This document shows, piece after piece, positions 8,853 to 17,307 of a stretch of 64,000 nucleotides of DNA; within the stretch, counting starts at the first letter, position 1, and every line of letters begins with the position of its first letter. Location of the stretch: positions 1,346,530 to 1,410,529 of the forward strand of contig NZ_LNBE01000003.1 of the NCBI RefSeq assembly GCF_001445655.1, in the 5' to 3' direction. Under the pieces are notes generated by a model. That model was not told the DNA's origin and made no database searches. It worked only from the letters and a program-made list of their open reading frames with translations. The position numbers and the translations under genes were made by a program. Origin of the DNA: Streptomyces roseifaciens (GTDB taxonomy: Bacteria; Actinomycetota; Actinomycetes; Streptomycetales; Streptomycetaceae).

Positions 8853-9578
8853 TCAGCGCGCGGAATCCGCCGGTGCCGCCTTGAGCGTCAGGGCTTCCGG
8901 AATCGCGGCGAAGGCGGTGCCGAGTTCGGCGGCGAGGGCGCTTCGGCCCGGATCGCCCGGGAGGGACACCCACGTGTCCATCGCGTAGTGACAGGCGGCG
9001 ACGAGGAAGTCGAGGGCCAGGCGCAGGCGCAGGTCGTCGCGGGGGTCTTCGATGCGGAGCCTGTGCCGGAGGGTCTCGGCGGCGCTACGGGCCGTACGGT
9101 CGCAGAAGTGCAGGCCGTGGGCGTCCATGGACGGCGTCCCGGCGGCCAGGCGGCGGCTGAGGCGGACGCGTCGCGTCCATCCCTCGTCGGTCATCCGGTC
9201 CAGCGCCGCGAACACCGATGCCTGCAGCATCTCCAGGACCGTTTCGCTGCCTGGTTCATCCCGTTCGCCTGGTTCACCCGGTTCGCGCGTCTCCAGGTCG
9301 CCGAGGAACACCGCCCACAGGTCCTGGGTCGGCGCCATCGCCACGTCTTCCTTGCTGGCGAAGTTACGGAAGAACGTGCGCTTGGAGACCTCGACCGCGT
9401 CACACAGCTCGTCCAGCGTCGCCCCGTCGAAGCCCCGTTCCGTGAACAGCTCCAGGGCGGTGTCGATCAGCGCCTGACGGGTGCGCAGTTTCTTGCGCTC
9501 GCGCAGCGGGAGGCGCTCTGCGGGCGTGGGTGCGCCCGTGGGTGCTTCGGGAGCGCCAGGTGCGTCGGTGGTTGCCAT
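8853..9578 (-). CDS. TetR-family transcriptional regulator
   Basis: This 241-residue protein has an N-terminal helix-turn-helix (T-R-Q-A-L-I-D-T-A-L-E-L-F-T-E-R-G-F, then E-V-S-K-R-T-F-F-R-N-F) followed by the ligand/dimer domain. An insert rich in E-P-G-E-P-G-E after helix 5 comes from short repeats at 9240-9290. ATG 9578 is preceded by GTG 9581 and by TACACT seven bases before that, so the mRNA may be leaderless. It is divergent from the quinone oxidoreductase and probably represses it through the dyad at 9622-9636. Confidence 0.9.
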   Translation of the reverse strand: MATTDAPGAPEAPTGAPTPAERLPLRERKKLRTRQALIDTALELFTERGFDGATLDELCDAVEVSKRTFFRNFASKEDVAMAPTQDLWAVFLGDLETREPGEPGERDEPGSETVLEMLQASVFAALDRMTDEGWTRRVRLSRRLAAGTPSMDAHGLHFCDRTARSAAETLRHRLRIEDPRDDLRLRLALDFLVAACHYAMDTWVSLPGDPGRSALAAELGTAFAAIPEALTLKAAPADSAR

Positions 9579-9602
9579 CACGGTCAGTGTAGCGGGGGCG
9601 CC

Positions 9603-9636
9603 AATGCCACCTGTAGGTTAATGCCACCGAGTGGCA
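9603..9636. promoter_or_regulatory. Candidate TetR operator between 9578 and 9702
   Basis: A perfect 15-bp dyad TGCCAC-CGA-GTGGCA lies at 9622-9636, and the half-element AATGCCAC recurs at 9603-9610 and 9620-9627. This is a typical layout for a TetR dimer site in a divergent promoter; binding is inferred. Confidence 0.5.
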
Positions 9637-9654
9637 CAATCTCATCGGCATAGT

Positions 9655-9690
9655 CGATCTCGAAGCCGATCTCGAAGCCGATCTCGAAAG
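9655..9690. repeat. 12-bp tandem repeat in 5' leader
   Basis: Three copies of CGATCTCGAAGC (the last ends in AAAG) lie directly upstream of the ribosome site and ATG at 9702. Copy number would change the spacing between promoter and start without touching the protein. Confidence 0.85.
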
Positions 9691-9701
9691 GGCTGACCTC
9701 C

Positions 9702-10631
9702 ATGCGCGCACTCCTCGTCGATCCCGCCGCCCCCGGCCGCCTGCGCCTGGGCGAGGCGCCGGACCCCGAACCCGCCCCGCACCAGGCGATCGTCCGCGTC
9801 GCCGCGACCTCGCTCAACTTCGGCGAGGTCCAGCACGCCCTGGCGGAGGCGCCCGCCGGAGCCGTACTCGGCTGGGACGCCGCCGGTGTCGTGGAACGTG
9901 CCGCGGCCGACGGCTCCGGCCCCGCCGCCGGCACCCCCGTGGTCACCCTCGCCCCCGACGGCGCCTGGGCGGAACTGCGCGCGGTCGACACCGATCTCAT
10001 CGGCACCGTCCCCGTCGGCACCGACCTCGGCGTCGTCAGCACCGTCCCCGTCGCCGGCGCCAGCGCCCTGCGCGCCCTGCAACGACTCGGGCCGATCCTC
10101 GGCAAGCGCGTCCTGATCACCGGCGCCACCGGGGGAGTCGGCCGGTACGCGGTCCAGCTCGCCCGCCGCGGCGGGGCGCACGTCATCGCCTCCACCGGCG
10201 ACCCCCGCACGCACGGCGACGGCCTCCGGGCCCTAGGCGCACACGAGATCGTCACCGGCCCCGAAGTCCTCGCCGAACCCGTGCACGGAGTCATCGACAT
10301 GGTCGGCGGACGACACCTGGTCGAGGGCTACGCCCGCCTCGCCGAACACGGCACCCTCGTCTCGGTGGGCCGCGCCGCGCAAAGCCCCGACACCTTCCCG
10401 CCCGGCGCCTTCGGCGGCGCCCCCGCCGGGCACGACCGCTCGCTGACCAGCTTCTTCCTGCTGCGCTGCACGGGCCTCGGCCCCGACCTGACCCTGCTGG
10501 CCGGCCTCGTCGCCTCCGGAGAACTCGACGCCCAGATCGCCTGGCGCGGCCCGTGGAACGCTGCCGCCGACGCCGTCGGCCTGCTCCTCGAACGCCGCCT
10601 GCACGGCAAGGCGGTCGTAGACCTCGCCTGA
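9702..10631 (+). CDS. Zinc-type alcohol dehydrogenase-like / quinone oxidoreductase
   Basis: This 309-residue MDR-superfamily enzyme has a GroES-like N-terminus ([14 protein letters not shown]) and an NADPH-binding motif [17 protein letters not shown]. Zinc ligands are absent, as in quinone oxidoreductases. It is slightly short for the family. AAAGGG lies ten bases before ATG 9702. The divergent TetR gene suggests induction by a reactive or electrophilic compound. Confidence 0.9.
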   Translation: MRALLVDPAAPGRLRLGEAPDPEPAPHQAIVRVAATSLNFGEVQHALAEAPAGAVLGWDAAGVVERAAADGSGPAAGTPVVTLAPDGAWAELRAVDTDLIGTVPVGTDLGVVSTVPVAGASALRALQRLGPILGKRVLITGATGGVGRYAVQLARRGGAHVIASTGDPRTHGDGLRALGAHEIVTGPEVLAEPVHGVIDMVGGRHLVEGYARLAEHGTLVSVGRAAQSPDTFPPGAFGGAPAGHDRSLTSFFLLRCTGLGPDLTLLAGLVASGELDAQIAWRGPWNAAADAVGLLLERRLHGKAVVDLA

Positions 10632-10720
10632 CTCCCCTGCCCAGGCCTCAGGGTGGTGGTGACAGACCCAGGATCAGCTGACCCTTCCGACCGGGACCGG
10701 CCCGCTCCAAGATCGTCGGC

Positions 10721-11488
10721 ATGAAGCGATTCACCGACAAGACGGTCCTGATCACCGGCGGCACCAGCGGCATGGGCTTCGCCACCGCACGACGGCTCCT
10801 CGACGAGGGCGCGTACGTCGTCATCACCGGGCGCGACCAGGCGCGCCTCGACGCCGCCGTCGCCCGGCTCGGCGCCGGCCCCGAGCGTGTTCTCGCCGTC
10901 CGCGCGGACGTGGCCTCGCAGGCCGACCTCGATCACCTCATGCGGCGGACGGAGGCCTGGCGCGGTCACCTCGACGCGGTCTTCGCCAACGCGGGCGTCG
11001 GGGTGTTCAAGCCGAGCGCCGAGATCACCGAGGCCGACTTCGACCACGTCGTCGACGTCAATTTCAAGGGCGTCTTCTTCACCGTCCACAAGGCGCTGCC
11101 GCTGATGCGGGACGGCGGTGCCGTCGTCATCAACGCCTCCTGGACCCTGTACCGCGGGCTGTCCGTGGCGTCCGTCTACTCCGCCAGCAAGGCCGCCGTC
11201 CACAACCTGGCCCGTACGCTGGGCGCAGACCTCGCCCCCCGCGGCATCAGGGTCAACTCCGTCAGCCCCGGTTACATCGACACCGAGATGTACCGGGAGG
11301 CGAACCCCGCCCCCGACGCCGAGGCGCGCAACGCCGCGGAGGTGCCCCTGGGCTCCCTCGGTCGCCCCGGCGACATCGCGGCGGCCGTGGCATTCCTCGC
11401 TTCGGACGACGCCTCCTACATCACCGGCCAGGACCTCGTCATCGACGGCGGCCTCGTCGGTTCCGTGCCCGCAGCGATCCAGGGGTGA
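10721..11488 (+). CDS. Short-chain dehydrogenase/reductase (SDR)
   Basis: This 255-residue classical SDR has T-G-G-T-S-G-M-G for the nucleotide, N-A-G at the fourth strand, the catalytic Ser in V-I-N-A-S, Y-S-A-S-K as the active-site Tyr/Lys, and the C-terminal I-T-G-Q-D-L-V-I-D-G-G. It is 90 bp downstream of the quinone oxidoreductase on the same strand and may be co-transcribed. Substrate unknown. Confidence 0.92.
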   Translation: MKRFTDKTVLITGGTSGMGFATARRLLDEGAYVVITGRDQARLDAAVARLGAGPERVLAVRADVASQADLDHLMRRTEAWRGHLDAVFANAGVGVFKPSAEITEADFDHVVDVNFKGVFFTVHKALPLMRDGGAVVINASWTLYRGLSVASVYSASKAAVHNLARTLGADLAPRGIRVNSVSPGYIDTEMYREANPAPDAEARNAAEVPLGSLGRPGDIAAAVAFLASDDASYITGQDLVIDGGLVGSVPAAIQG

Positions 11489-11500
11489 CGCACGGGGCAC

Positions 11501-11516
11501 GAGACGCTCGCGTCTC
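11501..11516. terminator. Possible hairpin after the SDR
   Basis: GAGACG-CTCG-CGTCTC forms a six-base-pair stem between the convergent SDR and aminotransferase; flanking GC-rich bases may extend it imperfectly. Confidence 0.35.
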
Positions 11517-11597
11517 CCGTGGCCGGGCGCGCGCGGCCTGCACGCGCTGCCCACCGCGAGCGGTCGGTTCGCCGCCGATGCCGGTGACGGAGGAACG

Positions 11598-13028
11598 TCA
11601 GGGCAGTTCGGGGACCGGAGCCCGTCGGACGGGGGAGTGGCCGGGGCGTACGCCGCCACCGGTGTCGAGGGCGTCGGCGAACGTGTCCCGGAGCGCGATC
11701 TCATCGGCGATGACGACGCCCAGCCGCCGGACCCCTTCGCGGATCCGCTCCGGCGGCGGGTAGCAGAACGACAGGCGCATGTTCGCCCGGCCGCTGCCGT
11801 CGGCGAAGAAGCCCGCGCCGGGTACGTAGGCGACGCGGGCGCCGGTCGCCCGCGGCAGCATGGCCTTGGCGTCCAGCCCCAGCCCTTCGGGGAGGGTGGC
11901 CCAGACGAAGAAGCCTCCGGCCGGGGTCGTCCAGGTCACGCCCGGGGGCATGTACGCGGTGAGGGCGTCGAGCATGGCGTCGCGGCGTTCGCGGTACATC
12001 TCCCGGAACACCTTGATCTGGTCCGGCCAGGGCTGCGTGCGCAGGTAGCGGTCGACGGCGAGCTGGGTGAACGGGGACTGGGACAGGATCGCGGACTCGG
12101 CCGCCAGGACCAGTTTGTCCCGGACGGCGGCGGGCGCGAGGGCCCAGCCGACGCGCAGCCCCGCGGCGAAGGTCTTGGAGAACGAACCGAGGTAGACCAC
12201 GTCGTGGCCGCGGGCCGCGTCGGCGCGCAGGGCGCGCACCGGCTCGCCGTCGTAGCGCAGCAGCCCGTACGGATTGTCCTCCAGGATCAGCACCCCGGCC
12301 CGGCGGCAGACTTCGAGGACCTGGTGCCGCCGCGCGGCCGAGAGAGTAACTCCGGCGGGGTTCTGGAACGTCGGCACGGTGTAGAAGAGTTTGGGGGCGC
12401 GCCCTTCGGCGTGCAGACGGGCGAAGGTGTCGGCCAGGGCCTCGGGGACGACTCCGTCACCGTCCATCGGGACGTGGGCGATACGGGCCTGGTACGCGGC
12501 GAAGGTGTTGATCGCCGTCACGTAGGTGGGGGCCTCGGTGACCACCGTGTCGCCCGGGTCGAGGAAGATCCTGGCGACCAGGTCCAGGGCCTGCTGTGAG
12601 CCGCTGGTGACGACCACGTCGTCCGGTGCGGCGGTGATGCCTTCGAGGGCCATGACGTCGCAGATGCTCTCGCGTAACGACCGGACGCCTTGCGCGGAGC
12701 CGTATTGAAGGGCGACCGTCCCCTGCTGCAGGACGAGGTCGGCCATCACGGCGCTGACGGTCTCCAGCGGCAGCGCGGCGACGTTCGGCATCCCTCCGGC
12801 CAGTGACACCACCTCCGGTCGGGCCGCCACGGCGAACAGGGCCCGCACTTCGGAGGCGATCATTCCGTCCGTGCGGGCGGCGTAGCGGCGCCGCCAGGGG
12901 TCGAGCGCGGGAGGTTTCTCAGGTGAACCAGGTGAACCAAGTGAATCAGGTGAACCTGGTGAACCAGGCGATTCGGGTGAATCAGATGAATCCGGCGAAT
13001 CTGATGGTTCATCGGACTGCGACTGCAT
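11598..13028 (-). CDS. PLP-dependent class I/II aminotransferase (aminoadipate/valine type)
   Basis: This 476-residue protein starts with about 38 residues of S-P-D/S-P-G repeats with no equivalent in the family. The enzyme proper follows: S-L-A-G-G-M-P-N near its N-terminus, V-T-S-G-S-Q-Q-A-L-D-L for PLP phosphate, E-D-N-P-Y-G-L-L-R-Y and the Schiff-base lysine in G-S-F-S-K-T-F-A-A-G-L-R-V-G. This architecture matches 2-aminoadipate aminotransferase (LysN-like) and the catalytic half of MocR proteins, without their GntR domain. The acidic repeat tail is encoded by the 9-bp array at 12922-13009. Confidence 0.92.
   Translation of the reverse strand: MQSQSDEPSDSPDSSDSPESPGSPGSPDSLGSPGSPEKPPALDPWRRRYAARTDGMIASEVRALFAVAARPEVVSLAGGMPNVAALPLETVSAVMADLVLQQGTVALQYGSAQGVRSLRESICDVMALEGITAAPDDVVVTSGSQQALDLVARIFLDPGDTVVTEAPTYVTAINTFAAYQARIAHVPMDGDGVVPEALADTFARLHAEGRAPKLFYTVPTFQNPAGVTLSAARRHQVLEVCRRAGVLILEDNPYGLLRYDGEPVRALRADAARGHDVVYLGSFSKTFAAGLRVGWALAPAAVRDKLVLAAESAILSQSPFTQLAVDRYLRTQPWPDQIKVFREMYRERRDAMLDALTAYMPPGVTWTTPAGGFFVWATLPEGLGLDAKAMLPRATGARVAYVPGAGFFADGSGRANMRLSFCYPPPERIREGVRRLGVVIADEIALRDTFADALDTGGGVRPGHSPVRRAPVPELP
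12922..13009. repeat. 9-bp array inside aminotransferase N-terminus
   Basis: About nine to ten degenerate units of GGTGAACCA/GGTGAATCA lie in frame and encode the Ser-Pro-Asp/Gly tail. Units vary at synonymous and nonsynonymous positions, so the array is not recent throughout. Confidence 0.85.
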
Positions 13029-13095
13029 CGGCCGTCTCCCTCACCGCACCATGACCTCGGGACGGACCCGAGAGTAGTGAGGCGGGCGGGTGACA

Positions 13096-13133
13096 TCTTC
13101 CTTCCGTCACCCAGGCGGGTGACGGGAGGAAGA
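13096..13133. terminator. Strong hairpin, likely terminator of the esterase gene
   Basis: A 17-bp stem (13096-13112 with 13117-13133, one G-T wobble) encloses a four-base AGGC loop. It lies 25 bases past the esterase stop on the minus strand and upstream of the aminotransferase start. Confidence 0.7.
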
Positions 13134-13157
13134 CGGCGAAGCAGCCGCAGCCGGTGG

Positions 13158-14546
13158 TTACTTCGGCTGCGGCGGCACGGCCACGGACGCCCGTACGTGG
13201 TGCAGGTGCACCACGACGTCGAAGGCGCGTCCGAGAGCGAGCGGCGGCGTCGGGTCGTTGGGGTACCGACCGGGGACGACGAACGTGGGGCGCTCGGTGT
13301 CCAGCCAGCTCTTGACGGCCGGGTTGCGGCCGGCCGCGCGGAGGTCGACGTAGAAGTCGCGGTGGCGCACCTTGTCGAGGGTGTACTCGTTGCTGCCGGG
13401 CGCGGCCGGGCCGACGCTGTAGGTTCCCGACTCGCCCGTCGCCGTCTTGGCGCGGTAGTCGCCGCCGTAGAAGGAGGTGCCCACGGCGAGGTAGTCGCGG
13501 CCCGCGAGCTCGCGCAGGTCCGCGCCCATCGTGACCGGGTAGTACTCGGGCACCGCGGACTCGTAGGAGACGTGACCGTTGTGGGCCGAGACCACGATCC
13601 GCTCGCCGGTCTGCCGCTGCCACCACACGGCGGTCTCCGCCATGGTCCGGTCGCGGTGGCGGCTTGCGGCCTTCGCCTGGGCCGGGTCGCTCCAGTCCAC
13701 GGTGTACTCCGTGGCCATGTGCGAGATGACCCGGGCCTCCTGCAGCACCCGGGGATCCTGCTTTCCGGCCTTGGAGAGCAGCTGGTACGCGGCCTCCGCG
13801 TCCTTCGCGATCGCCTTCCGTTCGGCGAGCGGCAGGGCGTTGTACGCGGCCATGCGCGCGGCCACCCCGGTGGGCAGGGCGCGCAGTGCGGCGTAGTGGC
13901 GGCGGAGTTCGGGGGCGAGGGCGGGCTCGTTGCCCTCCGCCCAGGTGAGGATGCGCTCGTACTGCTCCGGGTCGGCGTCGGAGAAGTCCATGCCCACGAC
14001 CCGGATCTTGTGCGAGCCGGTGCGGTTGTACTCCCGCATCCAGTCGAACAGCTGGGCGAGCTCCTCCGTGTTGAGCAGGGAGTATCCGTCCTGGAACTCC
14101 TCACGCATGATCTGCCGGACGTCGCCCTTGCCGGTGAGGAGGTACGTGTTCAGCCGCGTGGCCGCCGACCAGCTGATCTCCATGGCGTAGGCGGAGAAGC
14201 CCTCGCGCTGGACCAGCTGCCTGAACAGCCGGTCCTTCACCGTGAACACTTCCTTCGAGCCGTGCGAGGCCTCGCCGAAGCCGACGATGGACGCACCGCG
14301 GGTCATCGTGGCGAACGCGGCCAGGTCGCCCGCCGGCCCGCCGGGCTCGGCGGTACGCAGCGGGTGGGCGTAGCGCTCCAGACCGGCGACCACGTCGCGG
14401 TCCGAGGCGGTCGGGCGAACGGCGGCCTGCCCGGCGGGGGAAGCGGCCGCGGCCGCGCCGGCGGCGGCCGGGCCCAGGAGTGCGGTGAAGGCGAGGGTCA
14501 GGGCCGCTGCCGGCGCTATGGAACGGCGCAATGATGCGTGTGTCAT
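13158..14546 (-). CDS. Erythromycin-esterase-like secreted hydrolase
   Basis: This 462-residue protein has a signal peptide with a long Ala-rich core. The Ere-family fold is shown by I-V-G-F-G-E-A-S-H-G-S-K-E, whose Glu and His are catalytic in EreA/EreB, and by V-V-S-A-H-N-G-H-V-S with a second conserved His. Characterised members open macrolide lactones; secreted Streptomyces relatives mostly have unknown substrates. The neighbouring P450 and PLP enzyme on the same strand, 115 bp upstream, could belong to the same pathway, but a separate promoter is possible. Confidence 0.88.
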   Translation of the reverse strand: MTHASLRRSIAPAAALTLAFTALLGPAAAGAAAAASPAGQAAVRPTASDRDVVAGLERYAHPLRTAEPGGPAGDLAAFATMTRGASIVGFGEASHGSKEVFTVKDRLFRQLVQREGFSAYAMEISWSAATRLNTYLLTGKGDVRQIMREEFQDGYSLLNTEELAQLFDWMREYNRTGSHKIRVVGMDFSDADPEQYERILTWAEGNEPALAPELRRHYAALRALPTGVAARMAAYNALPLAERKAIAKDAEAAYQLLSKAGKQDPRVLQEARVISHMATEYTVDWSDPAQAKAASRHRDRTMAETAVWWQRQTGERIVVSAHNGHVSYESAVPEYYPVTMGADLRELAGRDYLAVGTSFYGGDYRAKTATGESGTYSVGPAAPGSNEYTLDKVRHRDFYVDLRAAGRNPAVKSWLDTERPTFVVPGRYPNDPTPPLALGRAFDVVVHLHHVRASVAVPPQPK

Positions 14547-14580
14547 GCAGGGATGTTATCCACGGGGCTGCAGGGGCCTT

Positions 14581-14640
14581 CAGTGACCTCCAGTGACCTC
14601 CAGTGACCTCCAGCGACCTCCAGGGACCTTCAGGGATCAT
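14581..14640. repeat. Decamer tandem repeat in the esterase/P450 gap
   Basis: Six head-to-tail units: three perfect CAGTGACCTC copies, then CAGCGACCTC, CAGGGACCTT and CAGGGATCAT. They lie between the P450 stop and the esterase start, so they are in the esterase leader or promoter region. Confidence 0.9.
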
Positions 14641-14661
14641 GGGGGTCTTCGGAAGTGCCGG

Positions 14662-15858
14662 CTACCAGGTGACCGGCAGGTCGACCGGCCCCCGGATCAA
14701 CACCTCGGTCTGCCACCGCACCTGTGTCTGCGGCGTGGCCAGCCGCATCGTGGGCAGTCGGCGGGCCAGGGTGGCCAGCAGCAGCTCCGACTCCATGCGG
14801 GCGAGCATGGGGCCTACGCAGAAGTGCGGTCCGTGCCCGAAGGCGACGTGCGGCGGGCCTTGACGGTCCACGTCGATGCGACCGGGATCGGGGTAGACCT
14901 GCTCGTCCCAGTTGGCCGCGACGTAGGAGACGTAGACGAACTCCCCCTGACGGATCAGGACGCCGCCCACTTCGACGTCCTCGGTGGCGATCCGCGGCTG
15001 CCCGACCCCGTGCTTGTGCGGGATCCAGCGCAGCAACTCCTCCACCGCCTGCGGCACCAGCGCGGGTTCGGACTGCAGCCTGTCCAGCAGTCCCTTCTCG
15101 GTGAGCAGCGCGTACACCATGTTGGAGGCGTTGTTGCGGACCGCGTGCCAGCCGTTGAGCCCCATGAGGGTGGCCAGCGCAAGGAGCTCCTCCTCGTCGA
15201 TGCGGCCTTCGTCGACGGCGGCCACCATCGCGCTCATCAGATCGTCCCGGGGCTCGGCCCGGCGCAGGGCGGCCAGTTCGCGGAAGTACGCCCTGGCCGC
15301 TTGCTGCACCTGCTTGGCGCGCTCGGCCGCTGCGTGGTCCGACGCCCTCGACAGCAGGATCTGGGCCCAGTCCCGCACGCGGGTACGGTCGGCCTCCGGG
15401 ATGCCGAGCAGCTCGCTGATCACCTCCAGGGGAAACGGCGAGGTGACGTGGCGAATGACGTCGGCGGGCCGACCGGCTTCGAGCAATCCGTCGACCAGGC
15501 GGTCGAGGACGGCCTGGGCGCGAGGGCGCAGCAGGTCCATGCGGCGCTGGGTGAAGGCAGGGGCCACCACCGCGCGCACGCGTGCGTGATCGGGCGGGTC
15601 CACGAAGCTGACGGCCCTGTCGAGCGGGATGAAGTGCTTGGTCATCTTCGGGACGGACCGCCCGACGATGTCCCGGCTGAACCGCCGGTCCGAGGTGACG
15701 AACCGCACGTCGGCGTGCCGGGTAACGAGCCAGCAGTCACCTTCGCCGTGCGGTAGCCGGATCCGGGAAACCGGGGCGTCTTTCAGCGATTTCCAGAGGA
15801 AGGGGTCGAATTCCAGTGCCGGTAGATCGGTGACGTCGTACAGCCGCGGACATTCCAT
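14662..15858 (-). CDS. Cytochrome P450 with non-canonical I-helix
   Basis: This 398-residue bacterial class I P450 has the heme-ligand loop F-G-H-G-P-H-F-C-V-G (Cys347), the K-helix E-x-x-R (E274-R277) and the C-helix region P-P-D-H-A-R-V-R. The central I-helix, normally A-G-x-(D/E)-T for proton delivery, reads G-L-N-G-W-H-A-V-R-N-N-A-S-N (about 233-246), so the acid-alcohol pair is absent. Such changes are known in P450s that couple aryl groups or act on peptides and carrier-bound substrates; here the substrate is unknown. ATG 15858 follows GGAGAGGAGG. No ferredoxin gene is adjacent. The threonine-synthase-like gene lies 174 bp upstream on the same strand. Confidence 0.93.
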   Translation of the reverse strand: MECPRLYDVTDLPALEFDPFLWKSLKDAPVSRIRLPHGEGDCWLVTRHADVRFVTSDRRFSRDIVGRSVPKMTKHFIPLDRAVSFVDPPDHARVRAVVAPAFTQRRMDLLRPRAQAVLDRLVDGLLEAGRPADVIRHVTSPFPLEVISELLGIPEADRTRVRDWAQILLSRASDHAAAERAKQVQQAARAYFRELAALRRAEPRDDLMSAMVAAVDEGRIDEEELLALATLMGLNGWHAVRNNASNMVYALLTEKGLLDRLQSEPALVPQAVEELLRWIPHKHGVGQPRIATEDVEVGGVLIRQGEFVYVSYVAANWDEQVYPDPGRIDVDRQGPPHVAFGHGPHFCVGPMLARMESELLLATLARRLPTMRLATPQTQVRWQTEVLIRGPVDLPVTW

Positions 15859-16032
15859 GTCACAGCCTCCTCTCCGTCATGGCTGCCCGCGGATTCCCTC
15901 GCCATACACATCCGGCAGGAGTGACGCGCACGTATCGCTTTCGCCGAGGGTGCAATTCAGAAACTCGGACACCCCGTCCCCGTCGGCGCATACACAAACC
16001 TGCACTACTCGTGTGCGGCAAAGAGGTTACGG

Positions 16033-17283
16033 TCAGTCACGGATTCCTGCGGCGCGCAGCCGCCGGGACACCTCTTCCCAGGAGGGGTCGACGGGCGTGG
16101 CGAGTTCCGGCGATGCACCCACGCCGCGATCCTTGAAGCCGCTGGACGTGGAGATGCAGACGACCGGCCCCTCCCGCTCCACCCCCGGCCCCGCGCTGCG
16201 CAGGCCGGCGAGCCCCGCGGCGGCCGAGAGCTCCGCCCACAGGCCGTGGCCGGCCAGCTCCGCCTGGGCGGCCCGCATCTGCTCGTCGCTGACCAGCAGC
16301 GCGCTGCCGCCGCTCCCGCGCACGGCCAGTACGCCCCGGATGCTGCCGACCGCGCAGTCGATGCCGTACGCGTCCGACTCGCCGACGTCGACCCGGACGG
16401 CCGGGACCCCTTGGCGCAGGGCGGCGTGGAGCGGGCCGCCGAGGGCGGGCTCGCAGGCGTGGATGCGCGGGACGCTCTCCGCCAGGCCGAGGCGGTGCAG
16501 TTCCGTGAACCCCTTCCAGACGCCGAAGAGCAGTTCGCCGTAGCCGGTGGGCACGAACACCGCCGAGGGGACGCCGAGGTCGGCGAAGATCTCGTACGCG
16601 ACGGTCTTGTAGCCCTCGGCGCCGAAGGGGTGACCGGTGTGGGTCACCGCGAGGTTGCTGACCGGATGCAGGCCGGTGCGGTCGACGATGAGCCGCATCA
16701 GCGGCCAGCGGTCGGCAGCGGGCACAGGCAGGACCACCGCCCCGTAGGCGTTGAGGAAGGAGGCGACCGCGGGCGGCATGTCCGCGGATGCGAGCACGAC
16801 GCAGCGCAGCCCGGCACGCGCCGCGTACGCGGCGGCGGACGCGCCGTGGTTTCCGGAGGAGGCGACGACGATGCCGCTCGCCCCGACGCCGACGGCGGCG
16901 CCGGCGGTGACCCGGTTGAGCCGGTCCTTGTGGCTCCATGTGGGGTTGCGGGACTCGTCCTTGACGAAGACCCCGTCCCCGATGTCGATCAGCGGGGTGC
17001 CGCCTTCCCCGAGTCCGGGGGCCAGCAGCGGGGGCAGCAGCGGGGCCCACCGGTTGTGACCTGCGCCGCGGCTGGAGCCGGTGTTGGAGTCCGCACCGGT
17101 GAACAGCGCCGGACTGGCCTTGTCGTATGCGTAATCCACCTCCAGCGGGTGGGCGATCGTGTCGGTGCTCGTGGTGGGGCACCCCGCGACCAGCGGCGGC
17201 CACAGCGGGTGGCGGACCTCCGGGTCGCCCAGGGATCGTTGGCTGGTGGCTAGCGAATCTCCTGCAGTCATCGACGTGGTCAT
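16033..17283 (-). CDS. Threonine-synthase-like PLP enzyme (fold type II)
   Basis: This 416-residue enzyme has the PLP lysine K119 in N-P-T-W-S-H-K-D-R, a variant of the threonine synthase N-P-T-(G/A)-S-F-K-D-R motif, and the phosphate loop S-S-G-N-H-G-A-S. H-P-L-W-P-P-L near the N-terminus also resembles threonine synthases. Tryptophan and histidine in the lysine motif and the P450 next door suggest a specialised beta-replacement/elimination on an amino acid rather than housekeeping threonine synthesis. It starts 24 bases after the AraC stop, so the two are probably one transcript. Confidence 0.88.
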   Translation of the reverse strand: MTTSMTAGDSLATSQRSLGDPEVRHPLWPPLVAGCPTTSTDTIAHPLEVDYAYDKASPALFTGADSNTGSSRGAGHNRWAPLLPPLLAPGLGEGGTPLIDIGDGVFVKDESRNPTWSHKDRLNRVTAGAAVGVGASGIVVASSGNHGASAAAYAARAGLRCVVLASADMPPAVASFLNAYGAVVLPVPAADRWPLMRLIVDRTGLHPVSNLAVTHTGHPFGAEGYKTVAYEIFADLGVPSAVFVPTGYGELLFGVWKGFTELHRLGLAESVPRIHACEPALGGPLHAALRQGVPAVRVDVGESDAYGIDCAVGSIRGVLAVRGSGGSALLVSDEQMRAAQAELAGHGLWAELSAAAGLAGLRSAGPGVEREGPVVCISTSSGFKDRGVGASPELATPVDPSWEEVSRRLRAAGIRD

Positions 17284-17307
17284 GGCCGGGAGTCTAGAAC
17301 CGGACGC

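Noticed and set aside
15862-15882. Six-codon frame M-T-E-R-R-L overlapping the P450 ribosome site, as a possible tiny RiPP precursor (biarylitide-like)
   Set aside because: It lacks the aromatic residues such P450s crosslink, has no ribosome site of its own, and is mostly the GGAGAGGAGG sequence read as codons.
15862-15990. Arginine-rich 42-codon minus-strand frame before the P450
   Set aside because: No ribosome site, no leader/core pattern, codon use random; it merely ends in the same M-T-E-R-R-L.
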